A DNA stretch of 64,000 nucleotides from Streptomyces noursei (GCF_016917755.1 NZ_CP070326.1:5642001-5706000), one strand, 5' to 3'; positions 31,616 to 40,837 are shown, numbered from the stretch's first letter. The notes: a model not told the origin generated them from the sequence alone. Translations and numbers: made by a program.

Positions 31616-33306
31616 GCGGCACCGGCGACGTCCACGCCCCGCACGGCCCTGAGACGCACGGCTCTGAGACGCACGGTCACGCGACGCACGGTCATGAGGC
31701 GCACGGTCATGAGGCGCACGACGCGGGCGGCGGGGGTGCGGCGCCCCCGGCGGGCGGCTCCTTCGGCCTGACGCGGTTCCACCAACTGCCGCTGCGCTCC
31801 CGGCTGGCGCTGCTCACCGCCGTCGCGGTCGCGTTCGCGGTGGCGCTGTCGGCCGCCGCCTGCTGGCTGATCACCCGCGACCGGCTCACCGAGCAGCTCG
31901 ACACCAGCCTCGGCACGGTCGAGGTGAACTCCGACTACGTCCAGGCGATCAGCGCCCGCTGCGCCGGCAGCCCGCTGAACGTCCGCTTCCAGCCCACGCC
32001 GTACACCATCCAGCTGGTCTCCGCGAGTGGTTACGTCTGCACCTCGCCCAACAAGGCGCCCATCCCCGCCCAGCGCGTGGACCAGGCGGTCGCCGACGGG
32101 CGGCTGGCCAGCGCCGTCCACACCACCAAGGACGAGAACGGCGCCTCGATGCGGGTCTCGACCGTCCCCTACCGCGGCCCGATCGCCGACGCCCAGGGGA
32201 ACCGGGTGGCGATCTCGGTGGCCGCGCCGATGGACCAGGTCACCGACCCGCTCAACCAGCTCGCGCTGGTGCTGCTGGTGGTCGCCGGCGTCGGGGTGCT
32301 GGGCGCGGCGACCGCCGGCCTGTGGGTGGCCCGGGCGGGCCTGAAGCCCGTCGACCGGCTGACCGCCGCCGTCGAGCACGTCGCCCGCACCCAGGACCTC
32401 ACCATCCGCATCCCCACCGACGGCGAGGACGAAATCGCCCGCCTCTCCCGGTCGTTCAACGCGATGACCGCCGCGCTGGCCGCCTCCCGCGACCTCCAGC
32501 AGCAGCTGATCGCCGACGCCGGCCATGAGCTGCGCACGCCCCTGACGTCCCTGCGGACCAACATCGACCTCCTGGAGCGCAGCGAGCGCTCCGGCCGGCC
32601 GATCCCGGCCGCGGACAAGGAGGCGCTGCTCGCGTCGGTCAAGGCCCAGATGGGCGAGCTGGCGGCGCTCATCGGCGACCTCCAGGTCCTCTCCCGCCCA
32701 TCGGAGACGGGAGCCGGCGACGGCGCGGCGTCCGTCCGGGTGGTCGCCCTCCACGACATCGTCGGCACCGCACTGGAACGGGCCCGGCTGCGCGGCCCCT
32801 CCCTCACCATCACCGCCGACCTCGACCCGTGGTACGTCCGTGCCGAACCGGCCGCGCTGGAGCGCGCGGTGGTCAACCTCCTCGACAACGCGGTGAAGTT
32901 CAGCCCGTCCGGCGGCACGGTCGAGGTCCGCTTGGCGGGCGGTGCGCTGACCGTCCGGGACCACGGCCCCGGCATCCCGCCCGAGGAACTCCCGCACGTC
33001 TTCGAACGCTTCTGGCGTTCCCCCTCCGCCCGTAGCCTGCCCGGCAGCGGACTGGGCCTGTCCATCGTGGCCCGCACGGCGGAGCAGGCCGGCGGCGGCG
33101 TGCGCCTGCGCAACGCCCCCGGCGGCGGTACGGAGGCCCTGCTGACCATGCCGGGCGCGCCCACACCGCCGCCGGACATACCGGGGGCGGCCGACGGGCC
33201 GGCGGACGAGCCGGGTGCGCCGGGCCGGCCGGCGGCGCCGGGCCATCGGGCCGCGCCGGGGGACGGTGCCGAGCCGGGGGAGCAGGGGACGCCGCCGGGC
33301 GCGTAG
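31612..33306 (+). CDS. Sensor histidine kinase (MprB-like)
   Basis: 564 residues. A cytoplasmic N-terminus with repeated His (GHATHGHEAHGHEAHD, residues ~20-40) comes first, then TM1 (~62-85), a periplasmic loop (~90-215), TM2 (~220-240), HAMP, the HisKA motif DAGHELRTPLTSLRTNIDLL (~302), and an ATPase domain with N-box NLLDNAVKFSP and G-boxes (DHGPGIP, GSGLGLSIV). A long Pro/Ala/Gly tail follows. The His-rich segment is encoded by short tandem repeats and could bind metal, but it sits in the cytoplasm. Confidence 0.92.
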   Translation: MSGTGDVHAPHGPETHGSETHGHATHGHEAHGHEAHDAGGGGAAPPAGGSFGLTRFHQLPLRSRLALLTAVAVAFAVALSAAACWLITRDRLTEQLDTSLGTVEVNSDYVQAISARCAGSPLNVRFQPTPYTIQLVSASGYVCTSPNKAPIPAQRVDQAVADGRLASAVHTTKDENGASMRVSTVPYRGPIADAQGNRVAISVAAPMDQVTDPLNQLALVLLVVAGVGVLGAATAGLWVARAGLKPVDRLTAAVEHVARTQDLTIRIPTDGEDEIARLSRSFNAMTAALAASRDLQQQLIADAGHELRTPLTSLRTNIDLLERSERSGRPIPAADKEALLASVKAQMGELAALIGDLQVLSRPSETGAGDGAASVRVVALHDIVGTALERARLRGPSLTITADLDPWYVRAEPAALERAVVNLLDNAVKFSPSGGTVEVRLAGGALTVRDHGPGIPPEELPHVFERFWRSPSARSLPGSGLGLSIVARTAEQAGGGVRLRNAPGGGTEALLTMPGAPTPPPDIPGAADGPADEPGAPGRPAAPGHRAAPGDGAEPGEQGTPPGA

Positions 33307-33325
33307 GCCGGTCCGGGCGGGGCCG

Positions 33326-34750
33326 CTACTTCCCCTTCCCCCCGCCCTTCGCCGCGTCGCCGAACGGCAGGTTCGCGCCGGTCAGATCGACCCGGATGCC
33401 GTCGTTCTCCACGGTGATGTTGCGCAGCCGCACGTCCCCCGGCGTCTTGGGAAGCTGGAAGGAGAGCGACAGCCGGTCCGCCAGCTGCGGCTTCGTCAGG
33501 TCGGTCAGGGCGCCGAGCATCTTCGCGTCGAGGCCGACCTTCTGGAGCAGCCAGGGGTGCTCCATCACCACGTCGACGAGGTTGACCTGCATCAGCTGAT
33601 GGACGAAGCGCGGCGAGCCGATCAGCTCGTGCAGCTTGTCGTCGCTGCGCAGGGCGTCGTCGATGTACTCCTTGGGGATGCCGATCCGCTCGGCGATCGC
33701 CGGGATGCTGAGCATCGACTTGACCTTGGCCGCCTGCCGGCTGAGCTCGGCGGCGCCCTTCTCGGTCAGCCGCAGGCCCTCCTCCTTGCCGGTGCCCGGG
33801 CGGTAGACCGCGACATCGCCGATGTCCAGCCGCATCTGCCCGATGTCGGTGGAGATCCCCCGCTCGCCGTTGCGCTGGATGCGCGCCTCGGCCCGCACGC
33901 GCAGGGTGTGTCCGGCGATCGGCAGCTCGCCTACCGCGCGCACCCCGTTGCTCCCCATCCCGCTGAACTTGACCTGGGACGCGCCCAGTTCACGGTTCAT
34001 GTCGTCGAAGGCGAGCAGCACACTGCCGTGCATCGAGCCGATGGTGGCGCCCTTGATGGCGGTCGGCAGATCTCCGTCGAGCCGGATGTCCCGGGCCGTG
34101 GCCTCCACCTTCGCCAGCGAGACCCGGTCCGCGGCGACGTCCGGGATCACCACGTCGACCTGGTCGAGCCGCTTGTCGAAGACCTGGGTGAGGAACGGGA
34201 ACCCCTGGATGTCCACCTCGGGCCGGGCGTGCAGGTGCAGCGCCGCCTTCACCTGCTCCTCGGCCTTGTTCTGCGCGTACAGCACGGCGAACCGGTCGGC
34301 GAGTGCGAGCGTCCCCGCGCAGGCCGCCAGCGCGACCAGCAGCTTGAGGGTGCGGGGGACGGCGGCGAACCGGCTGATGCCCCGCTTCACCTTCCGGTGG
34401 TTCGGGGGCGACCAGGCGTCCTCGTCGCCCTCATCGTCCGAGCGCAGGCCCAGGCCCAGCGGATCGTCGCTGTGGTCCCGCTCGTTGAGGTAGGCGCGCC
34501 GCACGGACGACGGGCCGTACTCCGCCCCGGCCTCCCGGGCGTAGGCGCCGTCCGCTCTGGGTTCCGGGTCGGCGAGCGCGGCCAGATCCGCGTACGGATT
34601 GGCGGCATCGACCGGCGGGAGCTCCCTGGTGTCGCCCTGCGGATCGTCCGGGTGCGCGGCTATGTGGGGCCGGTCACCGGCCTCGGGGGCGGAGGCGGCC
34701 GGACGTGCAGGTGGGGACGAGGGTGAAGCTATGCGTATGGGGGTTCGCAT
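33326..34750 (-). CDS. Large DUF2993 (LmeA-like) protein
   Basis: 474 residues from ATG 34750. The first ~130 residues are cytoplasmic and disordered (Pro/Asp-rich), then one signal-anchor helix (TLKLLVALAACAGTLALADR), then the DUF2993 lipid-binding domain with the signature VDIQGFPFLTQVFDKRLDQV. It is twice as long as the paralogue at 20229. The extracellular part probably binds lipid, by analogy to LmeA; its partner is unknown. The convergent kinase ends only 20 bases away. Confidence 0.83.
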   Translation of the reverse strand: MRTPIRIASPSSPPARPAASAPEAGDRPHIAAHPDDPQGDTRELPPVDAANPYADLAALADPEPRADGAYAREAGAEYGPSSVRRAYLNERDHSDDPLGLGLRSDDEGDEDAWSPPNHRKVKRGISRFAAVPRTLKLLVALAACAGTLALADRFAVLYAQNKAEEQVKAALHLHARPEVDIQGFPFLTQVFDKRLDQVDVVIPDVAADRVSLAKVEATARDIRLDGDLPTAIKGATIGSMHGSVLLAFDDMNRELGASQVKFSGMGSNGVRAVGELPIAGHTLRVRAEARIQRNGERGISTDIGQMRLDIGDVAVYRPGTGKEEGLRLTEKGAAELSRQAAKVKSMLSIPAIAERIGIPKEYIDDALRSDDKLHELIGSPRFVHQLMQVNLVDVVMEHPWLLQKVGLDAKMLGALTDLTKPQLADRLSLSFQLPKTPGDVRLRNITVENDGIRVDLTGANLPFGDAAKGGGKGK

Positions 34751-34941
34751 CCGCACATCCCACCACGAGCGGGACCCAGAAGCGCAAGTCGCACCCGCGG
34801 AATGTGAGGAACGCGAAAGTCGTCCCGTCGTCCTTGGTGAAATATTGCCGCGTCCTTGTGCCTCGCTGAACTACCGTCAATCTTCAGCGAATCTCCCGGC
34901 AGGCGTCCGCCGCCGCGCTCGCGTTCCTCTGGAGGGGCACC

Positions 34942-35799
34942 GTGATCGTCGTAACCGGAGCAACCGGCAATATAGGCCGCAGTCTTGTGGGTCGTCTTCT
35001 GGAGGAAGGTGTTCCGGTTCGCGCGCTCACCCGGGACCCGGCCCGCGCCGGCCTCCCCGTCCGGACCGAGGCGGTCCGCGCCGACCTCATGGCGGACACC
35101 GACCTCGCCCCGCTGCTCAGCGGCGCCGACGCCCTCTTCCTCAACCTCGCGGCCGGCGGCGGCGAGTCCGCGCAGCGGCTGATCGACGCCGCCGTCGAGG
35201 CGAAGGTCCCGCGCCTGGTCTTCAACTCCTCCCTCGGGGTGACCGACACACCCGCCGACGAGACCAACTTCGTCTCCCGCTCGCACGCCGCGGTGGAACG
35301 CGCGGTACGCGCGTCCGGCCTGGAATGGACCTTCCTGCGCGGGGGCAACTACGCCACCAACGCCCTCGGTTGGGCCCCGGCGGTCCGCGGCAACGGCGTG
35401 GTGCGCGACCCGCACCCGGGCGCCCAGGGCGCGCCGATCCACGAGGCCGACCTCGCGGACGCCGCCGCCGTCGCCCTCCTGGACCGCACCGGCACCCACG
35501 TCCACCGGGTGCACCGCCTGACCGGCCCCGAGGTGCTCACCAACGCCCAGCAGGTCGCCGCCATCGCCGAGGCCATCGGCCGCCCGGTGCGCATCGAGCA
35601 GATCCCGGAGGACGAGGCCGCCGAGGCGATGGTCGGCCCCCACCTCCCGCTGGTGGCCGCCCGCGAACTCATCGGCCTCTTCGGCCGGACGGTGGACGCC
35701 CCCGCCTTCCCCGTCACGGACACCGTCGCACGCGTCACCGGCCACCCGGCCCGCTCCTTCGCCCAGTGGGCGCGGGACCACGCGGCGGACTTCTCCTGA
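34942..35799 (+). CDS. NmrA-like NAD(P)-binding protein
   Basis: 285 residues from the GTG at 34942, which has GGAGGGG 5-6 bases upstream. The Rossmann motif GATGNIGRSLVGRLLEEG at the N-terminus and the typical LVFNSSLGVTDTPADE and WTFLRGGNYATNALGW blocks place it in the atypical short-chain dehydrogenase (NmrA/HSCARG) group. The usual catalytic YxxxK is not evident, so it may be an NADPH sensor or quinone reductase. Promoter likely between 34830 and 34930. Confidence 0.9.
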   Translation: MIVVTGATGNIGRSLVGRLLEEGVPVRALTRDPARAGLPVRTEAVRADLMADTDLAPLLSGADALFLNLAAGGGESAQRLIDAAVEAKVPRLVFNSSLGVTDTPADETNFVSRSHAAVERAVRASGLEWTFLRGGNYATNALGWAPAVRGNGVVRDPHPGAQGAPIHEADLADAAAVALLDRTGTHVHRVHRLTGPEVLTNAQQVAAIAEAIGRPVRIEQIPEDEAAEAMVGPHLPLVAARELIGLFGRTVDAPAFPVTDTVARVTGHPARSFAQWARDHAADFS

Positions 35800-35883
35800 T
35801 CCCGGTGGGGTGCGCGGCGGCGAATTCGCCCACGCGCAAAGGCCGTTGGCCCGGCCAAGTTCCGCTTTTGGCCACGTCCAGGT

Positions 35884-35897
35884 ATGGGACGTCCCAT
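35884..35897. promoter_or_regulatory. 14-bp perfect palindrome upstream of the type VII-like cassette
   Basis: ATGGGACGTCCCAT, with no gap between the half-sites, lies 114 bases upstream of the first gene of the cassette and 84 bases after the NmrA-like gene. A dimeric repressor site is plausible. Confidence 0.5.
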
Positions 35898-36010
35898 GGA
35901 GGTAAAGCGGAACCCAATCCCGTATCCGGGACCCGTTAAAGATCCTTTCCCCGCGGTCGCCCCCCGACGTACTCCTGGAGTCACGTAGGTGAGTGAACAG
36001 GGGGAGCGGG

Positions 36011-36340
36011 ATGAGCGGGCAGTTCGGCGTGGAGCCGACGGCGCTGACGGATCTGGCCGGCAAGTTCGACCTTCAGGCGAAGGGCCTCGACGGCCCGATC
36101 CGCTCCTTCGCCGCGACATCGGCGGAGGTCGGGGAGGCGTTCGGGATCCTCGGTGCCTGCGACGGCGCGATGGAGAAGTACCTGAAGCTGCTGAACAGCA
36201 CGGTCAAGGCGCTGAGCCAGCTGCCCCAGGTGCTCACCAGCGACGCCGAACGGCTGCGGATCAACGCGTCCCAGTACGAGGAGGCGGACCAGACGGCCGT
36301 CGGTCATCTCCAGTCCGTGCCCCGTTACCAGGGGGTGTGA
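36011..36340 (+). CDS. EspC/WXG100-like type VII secretion target
   Basis: 109 residues, all-helical. It opens MSGQFGVEPTALTDLAGKFD and has a hydrophobic helical pair ending in LRINASQYEEADQTAVGHL, in the size class of EspC (DUF2580) and WXG100 proteins. The ATG at 36011 is preceded by GGGGGAG; an in-frame GTG at 35993 is an alternative. It is followed two bases later by a larger partner, suggesting a pair exported together. No type VII machinery genes lie in the window. Confidence 0.7.
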   Translation: MSGQFGVEPTALTDLAGKFDLQAKGLDGPIRSFAATSAEVGEAFGILGACDGAMEKYLKLLNSTVKALSQLPQVLTSDAERLRINASQYEEADQTAVGHLQSVPRYQGV

Positions 36341-36342
36341 CG

Positions 36343-37491
36343 GTGAGCGTCAACAGCTGGATCGACGGCAAGGTCCTGGAGATCCTCCAGGCGTTCGGCG
36401 TGGAGCTCCCGGGCGGCAACGGCGACACGCTGCGCGAGATCGCCCGTGGCTGGGACGCCATGGGCAACGACCTGACCAAGACCGTAGGGGCCCTCGACCG
36501 CGCCATCGACGGTGTCGACAAGCAGGGCTGGTACGGCGCGGCCCGCGACGCCTTCGAGAAGCACTGGCAGGACCAGAAGAAGACCATCACCGACGTCGCG
36601 AAGAACTTTCACCAAGTCGCGGACGGACTACGGGAATTCGCCGGCGAGATCGACAAGATCAACGAAGAGATCATCGACATCTGCGTGCAGATCGCCGAGA
36701 TGGAGGTGCTCGGCGCCGCGCTGTCGTTCTTCACCGGATTCCTCTCCGACCTCGTCGCCAACGCTGCCGTGGCCGCGAAGGTCGCCAAGATCATGGACCT
36801 GGTCAAGCTGTTCACGTCGGCGGCGGAGAAGGTGGCGGAGCTGCTGGAGCGGTTCTTCGGGATGAGTGCCGAGGCCGCGGCGACGCTGGAGAAGATGCTC
36901 GTCGCGGTGGCACGGGTCGGCGGCAGGTTCGCAGAGGGCTTCGCCACGAACTTCGTCGCTGATTCAGGCAGCTTGATGATCAATCAGGCGCTCAACGGCC
37001 AACCGGTGACGGTGGGCGAAGATTTCAAGACCGCGGCCAAGGAAGCAGCCGGCACGGCCGCGTTCACGGCGGGCGGTGCATCGCTGGCGGAGGGCGCCCA
37101 TCTGACAGGCGCGGTCGGCAGAGTGCTCAAGGGCGAGGGCCTGGGAGGCAGCGCGGTCAATGGTGCGCTCGGCAACATCGCCGGCGGACTTACCGCCGAC
37201 ATGTGGGACGGCAAGGACGGCGGGACGACCGTATGGGACATGGGCACGAATGCTGCCACCGGTGCCCTCGGGAACCACGTCGGCGACCGCGTCCTGGGGA
37301 AGATGGAGGGGCACAGTCTCGGCGGCGAGGGTGGCGGTGAACAGGGCGAGCTCATCGACGGGGCGTACCGGAACGCTTTCCGCACGGGACTCAACACGGG
37401 TATCTACGAAGGCGGCTCGGGTATCGAGAGTGACCTTCAGAACCTTTCCAAGGATTATGACGAAGCCGAGAAGGGGGTGAGCGGCTCTTGA
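36343..37491 (+). CDS. WXG100-domain protein with hydrophobic core, possible secreted effector
   Basis: 382 residues. Residues 1-110 form a WXG100-like hairpin (GVDKQGWYGAARDAFEKHWQ has the W-Y-G turn). A hydrophobic helix region follows (~115-155: VLGAALSFFTGFLSDLVANA), then a Gly/Ala-rich segment with GTAAFTAGGASLAEGAHLTG repeats. The C-terminal ~110 residues (from ~270) have no recognised toxin domain. The arrangement resembles type VII effectors or polymorphic toxins. The 3' half is somewhat less GC-rich than its surroundings, a hint of transfer. The stop overlaps the next gene's TTG. Confidence 0.7.
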   Translation: MSVNSWIDGKVLEILQAFGVELPGGNGDTLREIARGWDAMGNDLTKTVGALDRAIDGVDKQGWYGAARDAFEKHWQDQKKTITDVAKNFHQVADGLREFAGEIDKINEEIIDICVQIAEMEVLGAALSFFTGFLSDLVANAAVAAKVAKIMDLVKLFTSAAEKVAELLERFFGMSAEAAATLEKMLVAVARVGGRFAEGFATNFVADSGSLMINQALNGQPVTVGEDFKTAAKEAAGTAAFTAGGASLAEGAHLTGAVGRVLKGEGLGGSAVNGALGNIAGGLTADMWDGKDGGTTVWDMGTNAATGALGNHVGDRVLGKMEGHSLGGEGGGEQGELIDGAYRNAFRTGLNTGIYEGGSGIESDLQNLSKDYDEAEKGVSGS

Positions 37492-37754
37492 TCGGTGAGC
37501 CCGACGGGGTGATCCTGGCGTCGGTCGTGCACATCGATCCGAACCACCCCGACCCTGGCTGGGCCCCCTTCTTCCTGGCGCTCCTGGGGCTTGCCGGGTG
37601 CGTGATCGTCGGGGCCGGTGCCTACCTGACCTTCGTCCTCTGGCGTGCCCACCACGAGAAGAGGTGGGGCGACTATGTCATCGGGCCGGTGTTCCTCGTC
37701 ATCGGCCTGGCCATGGCCGTCATGGGTTTCGGCTTCTCCTTCCACCTGTTCTGA
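37488..37754 (+). CDS. Small two-helix membrane protein of the cassette
   Basis: 88 residues beginning with TTG at 37488, which overlaps the preceding stop (TTGA). Two membrane helices are clear: PFFLALLGLAGCVIVGAGAY and VIGPVFLVIGLAMAVMGFGF, with a basic loop WRAHHEKRWG between them. The overlap implies coupled expression with the effector-like gene. It could be an immunity protein or a membrane partner; there is no direct evidence. Confidence 0.7.
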   Translation: MIGEPDGVILASVVHIDPNHPDPGWAPFFLALLGLAGCVIVGAGAYLTFVLWRAHHEKRWGDYVIGPVFLVIGLAMAVMGFGFSFHLF

Positions 37755-37783
37755 CGCGACCCGCGCCACGCGGTGCACCGCAG

Positions 37784-37826
37784 CGGCCCCGGTCGTCCGC
37801 CGTAGAGAGGCGGACGACCGGGGCCG
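37784..37826. terminator. Bidirectional terminator
   Basis: Perfect 18-bp stem CGGCCCCGGTCGTCCGCC / GGCGGACGACCGGGGCCG with a 7-base loop (GTAGAGA), between the convergent cassette and 5'-nucleotidase genes. Confidence 0.9.
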
Positions 37827-37862
37827 TGGGCGCGGGCCGGGCGGACGGCCCTTCCCGGGTGG

Positions 37863-39680
37863 TTACTTCACCACGGTGATGCGGTCCGCCTTCGGCGGGG
37901 CCAGCGGGGCGGTCGGGGACGAGTGGGCCGTCAGGTAGGCGGTGAGGGCGTCGAGGTCCGACGGGCCGACGTACTTGTTGGTGCCCTGCTTGAGGGCGGG
38001 GAAGCCGTCGCCGCCGCCGGCCAGGAACTCGTTCATGGCGACCCGGTAGGTCTTGGCGGGGTCCAGGGCGGCGCCGTTGAGCTTGACGGAGTCGGCGACG
38101 ACGCGGGCGGCGCCGGTCTTGGTCATGTCGAGGGTGTAGGTGAGGCCCCGGGAGATCTGGAGGATCTTGGGGGAAGCCTCGTTGGGGCCGCTGACCTGCT
38201 GCTGGAGGGCGGTCAGCAGCTGGGCGCCGGTCAGGTCCACGACGTTGGTCATGTTGGTGAACGGCTGGACGGTGAACGCCTCGGCGTAGGTGACGACGCC
38301 GTCGCCCTCGTTGCCCGACGCCTTGTAGGCGAGGTCGGAGCGGATGCCGCCGGGGTTCATCAGCGCGAGTTGGGCGCCGCCCTTTCCGGTGTCCTGGGTG
38401 GCCGCCAGTTGGGCGTCGGCGATGACGTCGCCCAGGGGTTCCTCGGGGGTGCCGGCGCCGCGGCCGTTGATGTCGGCGGAGATGTAGCCGACGGGCTTGT
38501 TGGCGACCGGGGCGGCCAGCTTGTTCCAGCGGGCGATCAGGGACGTCATGTCCGCGGCCTTGGGCTGGGTGCGGTCGACCACGTGGTTGGCCGCGTGCGG
38601 GCCGTGCACCGCGGTGCGGACGATGTCGTGGGTCCGGCGGTCGTAGGTGAGGGTGGTGTCGGTGTACAGGCGGCCGTAGGAGGCGGCTGAGGTGACCGTG
38701 CGGGGGTGACCGGCCGGGTCGGGGATGGTGCAGGTGTAGGACTGGTGGGTGTGACCGGTGACGAGGGCGTCGACCTTGGGGCTGACGTGCTTGGCGATGT
38801 CGACGATCGGGCCCGAGATGCCTGCACCCGGGCCGGGGCTGTCGCAGTCGTAGTTGTAGGACGTGGAGGCGGGCAGGCCGCCCTCGTGGATGAGGGCGAC
38901 GATCGCCTTGACGCCCTGGCGGTCGAGGACCTTGGCGTACTTGTTGATCGTCTCGACCTCGCCGTGGAAGGTCAGGCCCTTGACGCCGTCGGCGTTGACG
39001 ATGTCCGGGGTGCCCTTGAGCGTCACGCCGATGAAGCCGATCTTGACGCCCTTGTGCTGCCAGATCGTGTACGGCTTGAGGATGGGCTTGCCGGTCCGGT
39101 CGTCGGTGACGTTGGCGGCGAGGTAGGGGAAGTCGGCGCCCTTGAAGGTCTTGCCCTTCTCGTAGCAGCCGTCCTTGGGATGGCAGCCCCCGCGCTGCAT
39201 CCGCGTCAACTCGGCGCGGCCCTCGTCGAATTCGTGGTTGCCGACGGAGGTGACGTCGAGGCCGAGCTTGTTCATCGCCTCGATGGTCGGCTCGTCGTGG
39301 AAGAGGCCGGAGAGCAGCGGGCTGGCGCCGATCACGTCGCCGGCCGCCGCGGTGACGGAGTACGGGTGGCCCTTGCGGGCGGTGCGGAGGGACTGCGCCA
39401 GGTACTCGACGCCGCCGGCAGGGACGGTCTTCTTGGTGCCGTCGGCCTGGAGCTCCTCGACGGTGCCGGAGGAGCCCTGCGGCGGTTCGAGGTTGCCGTG
39501 GAAGTCGTTGAAGGAGAGCAGCTGGACGTCGACCGTGCCGGCCGGGCGGTGCGCGCGGCCGCTGTCGGCGCCGGCGGGCGGGGCGGTGGTGGTCAGGGTG
39601 ACGCCCGCGGCGGTGGCGAGCACGGCGGCGCCGGCCGCCAATCTGCGGGCGAGACGGCGCCGTTGAGGTGTCGGTGGCAT
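37863..39680 (-). CDS. Secreted 5'-nucleotidase / metallophosphatase
   Basis: 605 residues. A Tat/Sec-like signal (RRRLARRLAAGAAVLATAAG) leads. The metallophosphatase domain shows LLSFNDFHGNLE, GNHEFDEGR and GHTHQSYTC, and the C-terminal nucleotidase domain shows MNPGGIRSDLAYKASGNEGD and FLAGGGDGFPAL. It would dephosphorylate extracellular nucleotides, a phosphate-scavenging role. ATG 39680 is preceded by GGAGGGG. Confidence 0.95.
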   Translation of the reverse strand: MPPTPQRRRLARRLAAGAAVLATAAGVTLTTTAPPAGADSGRAHRPAGTVDVQLLSFNDFHGNLEPPQGSSGTVEELQADGTKKTVPAGGVEYLAQSLRTARKGHPYSVTAAAGDVIGASPLLSGLFHDEPTIEAMNKLGLDVTSVGNHEFDEGRAELTRMQRGGCHPKDGCYEKGKTFKGADFPYLAANVTDDRTGKPILKPYTIWQHKGVKIGFIGVTLKGTPDIVNADGVKGLTFHGEVETINKYAKVLDRQGVKAIVALIHEGGLPASTSYNYDCDSPGPGAGISGPIVDIAKHVSPKVDALVTGHTHQSYTCTIPDPAGHPRTVTSAASYGRLYTDTTLTYDRRTHDIVRTAVHGPHAANHVVDRTQPKAADMTSLIARWNKLAAPVANKPVGYISADINGRGAGTPEEPLGDVIADAQLAATQDTGKGGAQLALMNPGGIRSDLAYKASGNEGDGVVTYAEAFTVQPFTNMTNVVDLTGAQLLTALQQQVSGPNEASPKILQISRGLTYTLDMTKTGAARVVADSVKLNGAALDPAKTYRVAMNEFLAGGGDGFPALKQGTNKYVGPSDLDALTAYLTAHSSPTAPLAPPKADRITVVK

Positions 39681-39846
39681 GGTTCCCCTCCATGGATGGT
39701 GCTGAGCGGACGGCAGCATATTGTCGACGCGCGTAGAGGGATAGGGGGGCGCGGTTTACGGCTCGGTGACGGTGCGGTGGCGATGCGGAACGCGGCGGCG
39801 CCCGCGACACCCGCGTGACGCCGCGGCAGCGTCGTACGCTTCAGGC

Positions 39847-40785
39847 ATGACTGACGCTGCACAGGAGATGGGTCGGACCGGTCGCAGGATCCAGGTGGTT
39901 GACGAGCTCGCGCCGGAAGGGGCCGCGGCCGTCCTTGAGCTGATCGAACGGGCCGCGCGGACGGACGGGCAACCGGCCGTGTCCGAGCAGGGGCGGCTCC
40001 AGCTGCGGGGCGGTCGGCGCGAGGGCGTGCGGCATCTGCTGGTGTACGCGCCCGGCGAGAGCGGTGAGGAGCTGGTCGGGTACGGGCAGCTGGAGGACAC
40101 CGACCCGGTGGAGGCGCCGGCCGCCGAGCTGGTCGTCCACCCGGGGTACCGCGGTCGCGGCCACGGCCGGGCGCTCGGCGGCGAGCTGCTCGTCCAGTCC
40201 GGGCGCCGGCTGCGGGTGTGGGCGCACGGCGGGCACCCGGCCGCCCGGCACCTGGCGCAGACCCTGGGGCTGACGATGTTCCGCGAGCTGCGGCAGATGC
40301 GGCGGTCGCTGGCGGACCTGGACCTGCCGGAGCCGGTGCTCCCCGACGGGGTGACGGTGCGGACCTTCCAGCCGGAGACCGACGACGCGGCCTGGCTGGA
40401 GGTCAATGCGGCGGCCTTCGCGCACCACCCCGAGCAGGGCTCGCTGACCCAGCGCGACCTCGACGACCGCAAGGGCGAGCCGTGGTTCGACCCCAAGGGC
40501 TTCTTCCTCGCGGAGCGGGAGGGCGCGCTGGTCGGCTTCCACTGGACGAAGGTGCACGCCGAGGAGGGCCTGGGCGAGGTGTACGTCCTCGGCGTGCAGC
40601 CGGGCGCGCAGGGCGGCGGCCTGGGCAAGGCGCTGACCGCGATCGGGCTGCGGCACCTGGCGGCGCAGGGGCTGGCGACCGCGATGCTCTACGTGGACGC
40701 GGACAACGTGGCCGCGGTGACGGTCTACGAGCGGCTGGGGTTCGTCACCCACGAGACCGACCTGATGTACCGGTCGGAGACGTGA
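39847..40785 (+). CDS. mshD: Mycothiol synthase MshD
   Basis: 312 residues, two tandem GNAT domains. The acetyl-CoA loops are VHPGYRGRGHGRALGGELLV in the N-terminal domain and VQPGAQGGGLGKALTAIGLR in the C-terminal one. FRELRQMRRSLADLDLP joins the domains. It acetylates Cys-GlcN-Ins, the last step of mycothiol synthesis. TACGCT is 6 bases upstream of the ATG (39835-39840), so the message is probably leaderless. mshA is at 48039 in the same window. Confidence 0.95.
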   Translation: MTDAAQEMGRTGRRIQVVDELAPEGAAAVLELIERAARTDGQPAVSEQGRLQLRGGRREGVRHLLVYAPGESGEELVGYGQLEDTDPVEAPAAELVVHPGYRGRGHGRALGGELLVQSGRRLRVWAHGGHPAARHLAQTLGLTMFRELRQMRRSLADLDLPEPVLPDGVTVRTFQPETDDAAWLEVNAAAFAHHPEQGSLTQRDLDDRKGEPWFDPKGFFLAEREGALVGFHWTKVHAEEGLGEVYVLGVQPGAQGGGLGKALTAIGLRHLAAQGLATAMLYVDADNVAAVTVYERLGFVTHETDLMYRSET

Positions 40786-40837
40786 CCGGTGCGGGGCGGG
40801 GCGGGCACCCGGGCCCGCCCCGCACCCGCCGTCACGG

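Noticed and set aside
34674..34880. 67-codon ORF opposite the start region of the DUF2993 gene
   Set aside because: It has no ribosome binding site and its translation matches no family; it overlaps the DUF2993 start and the NmrA promoter region.
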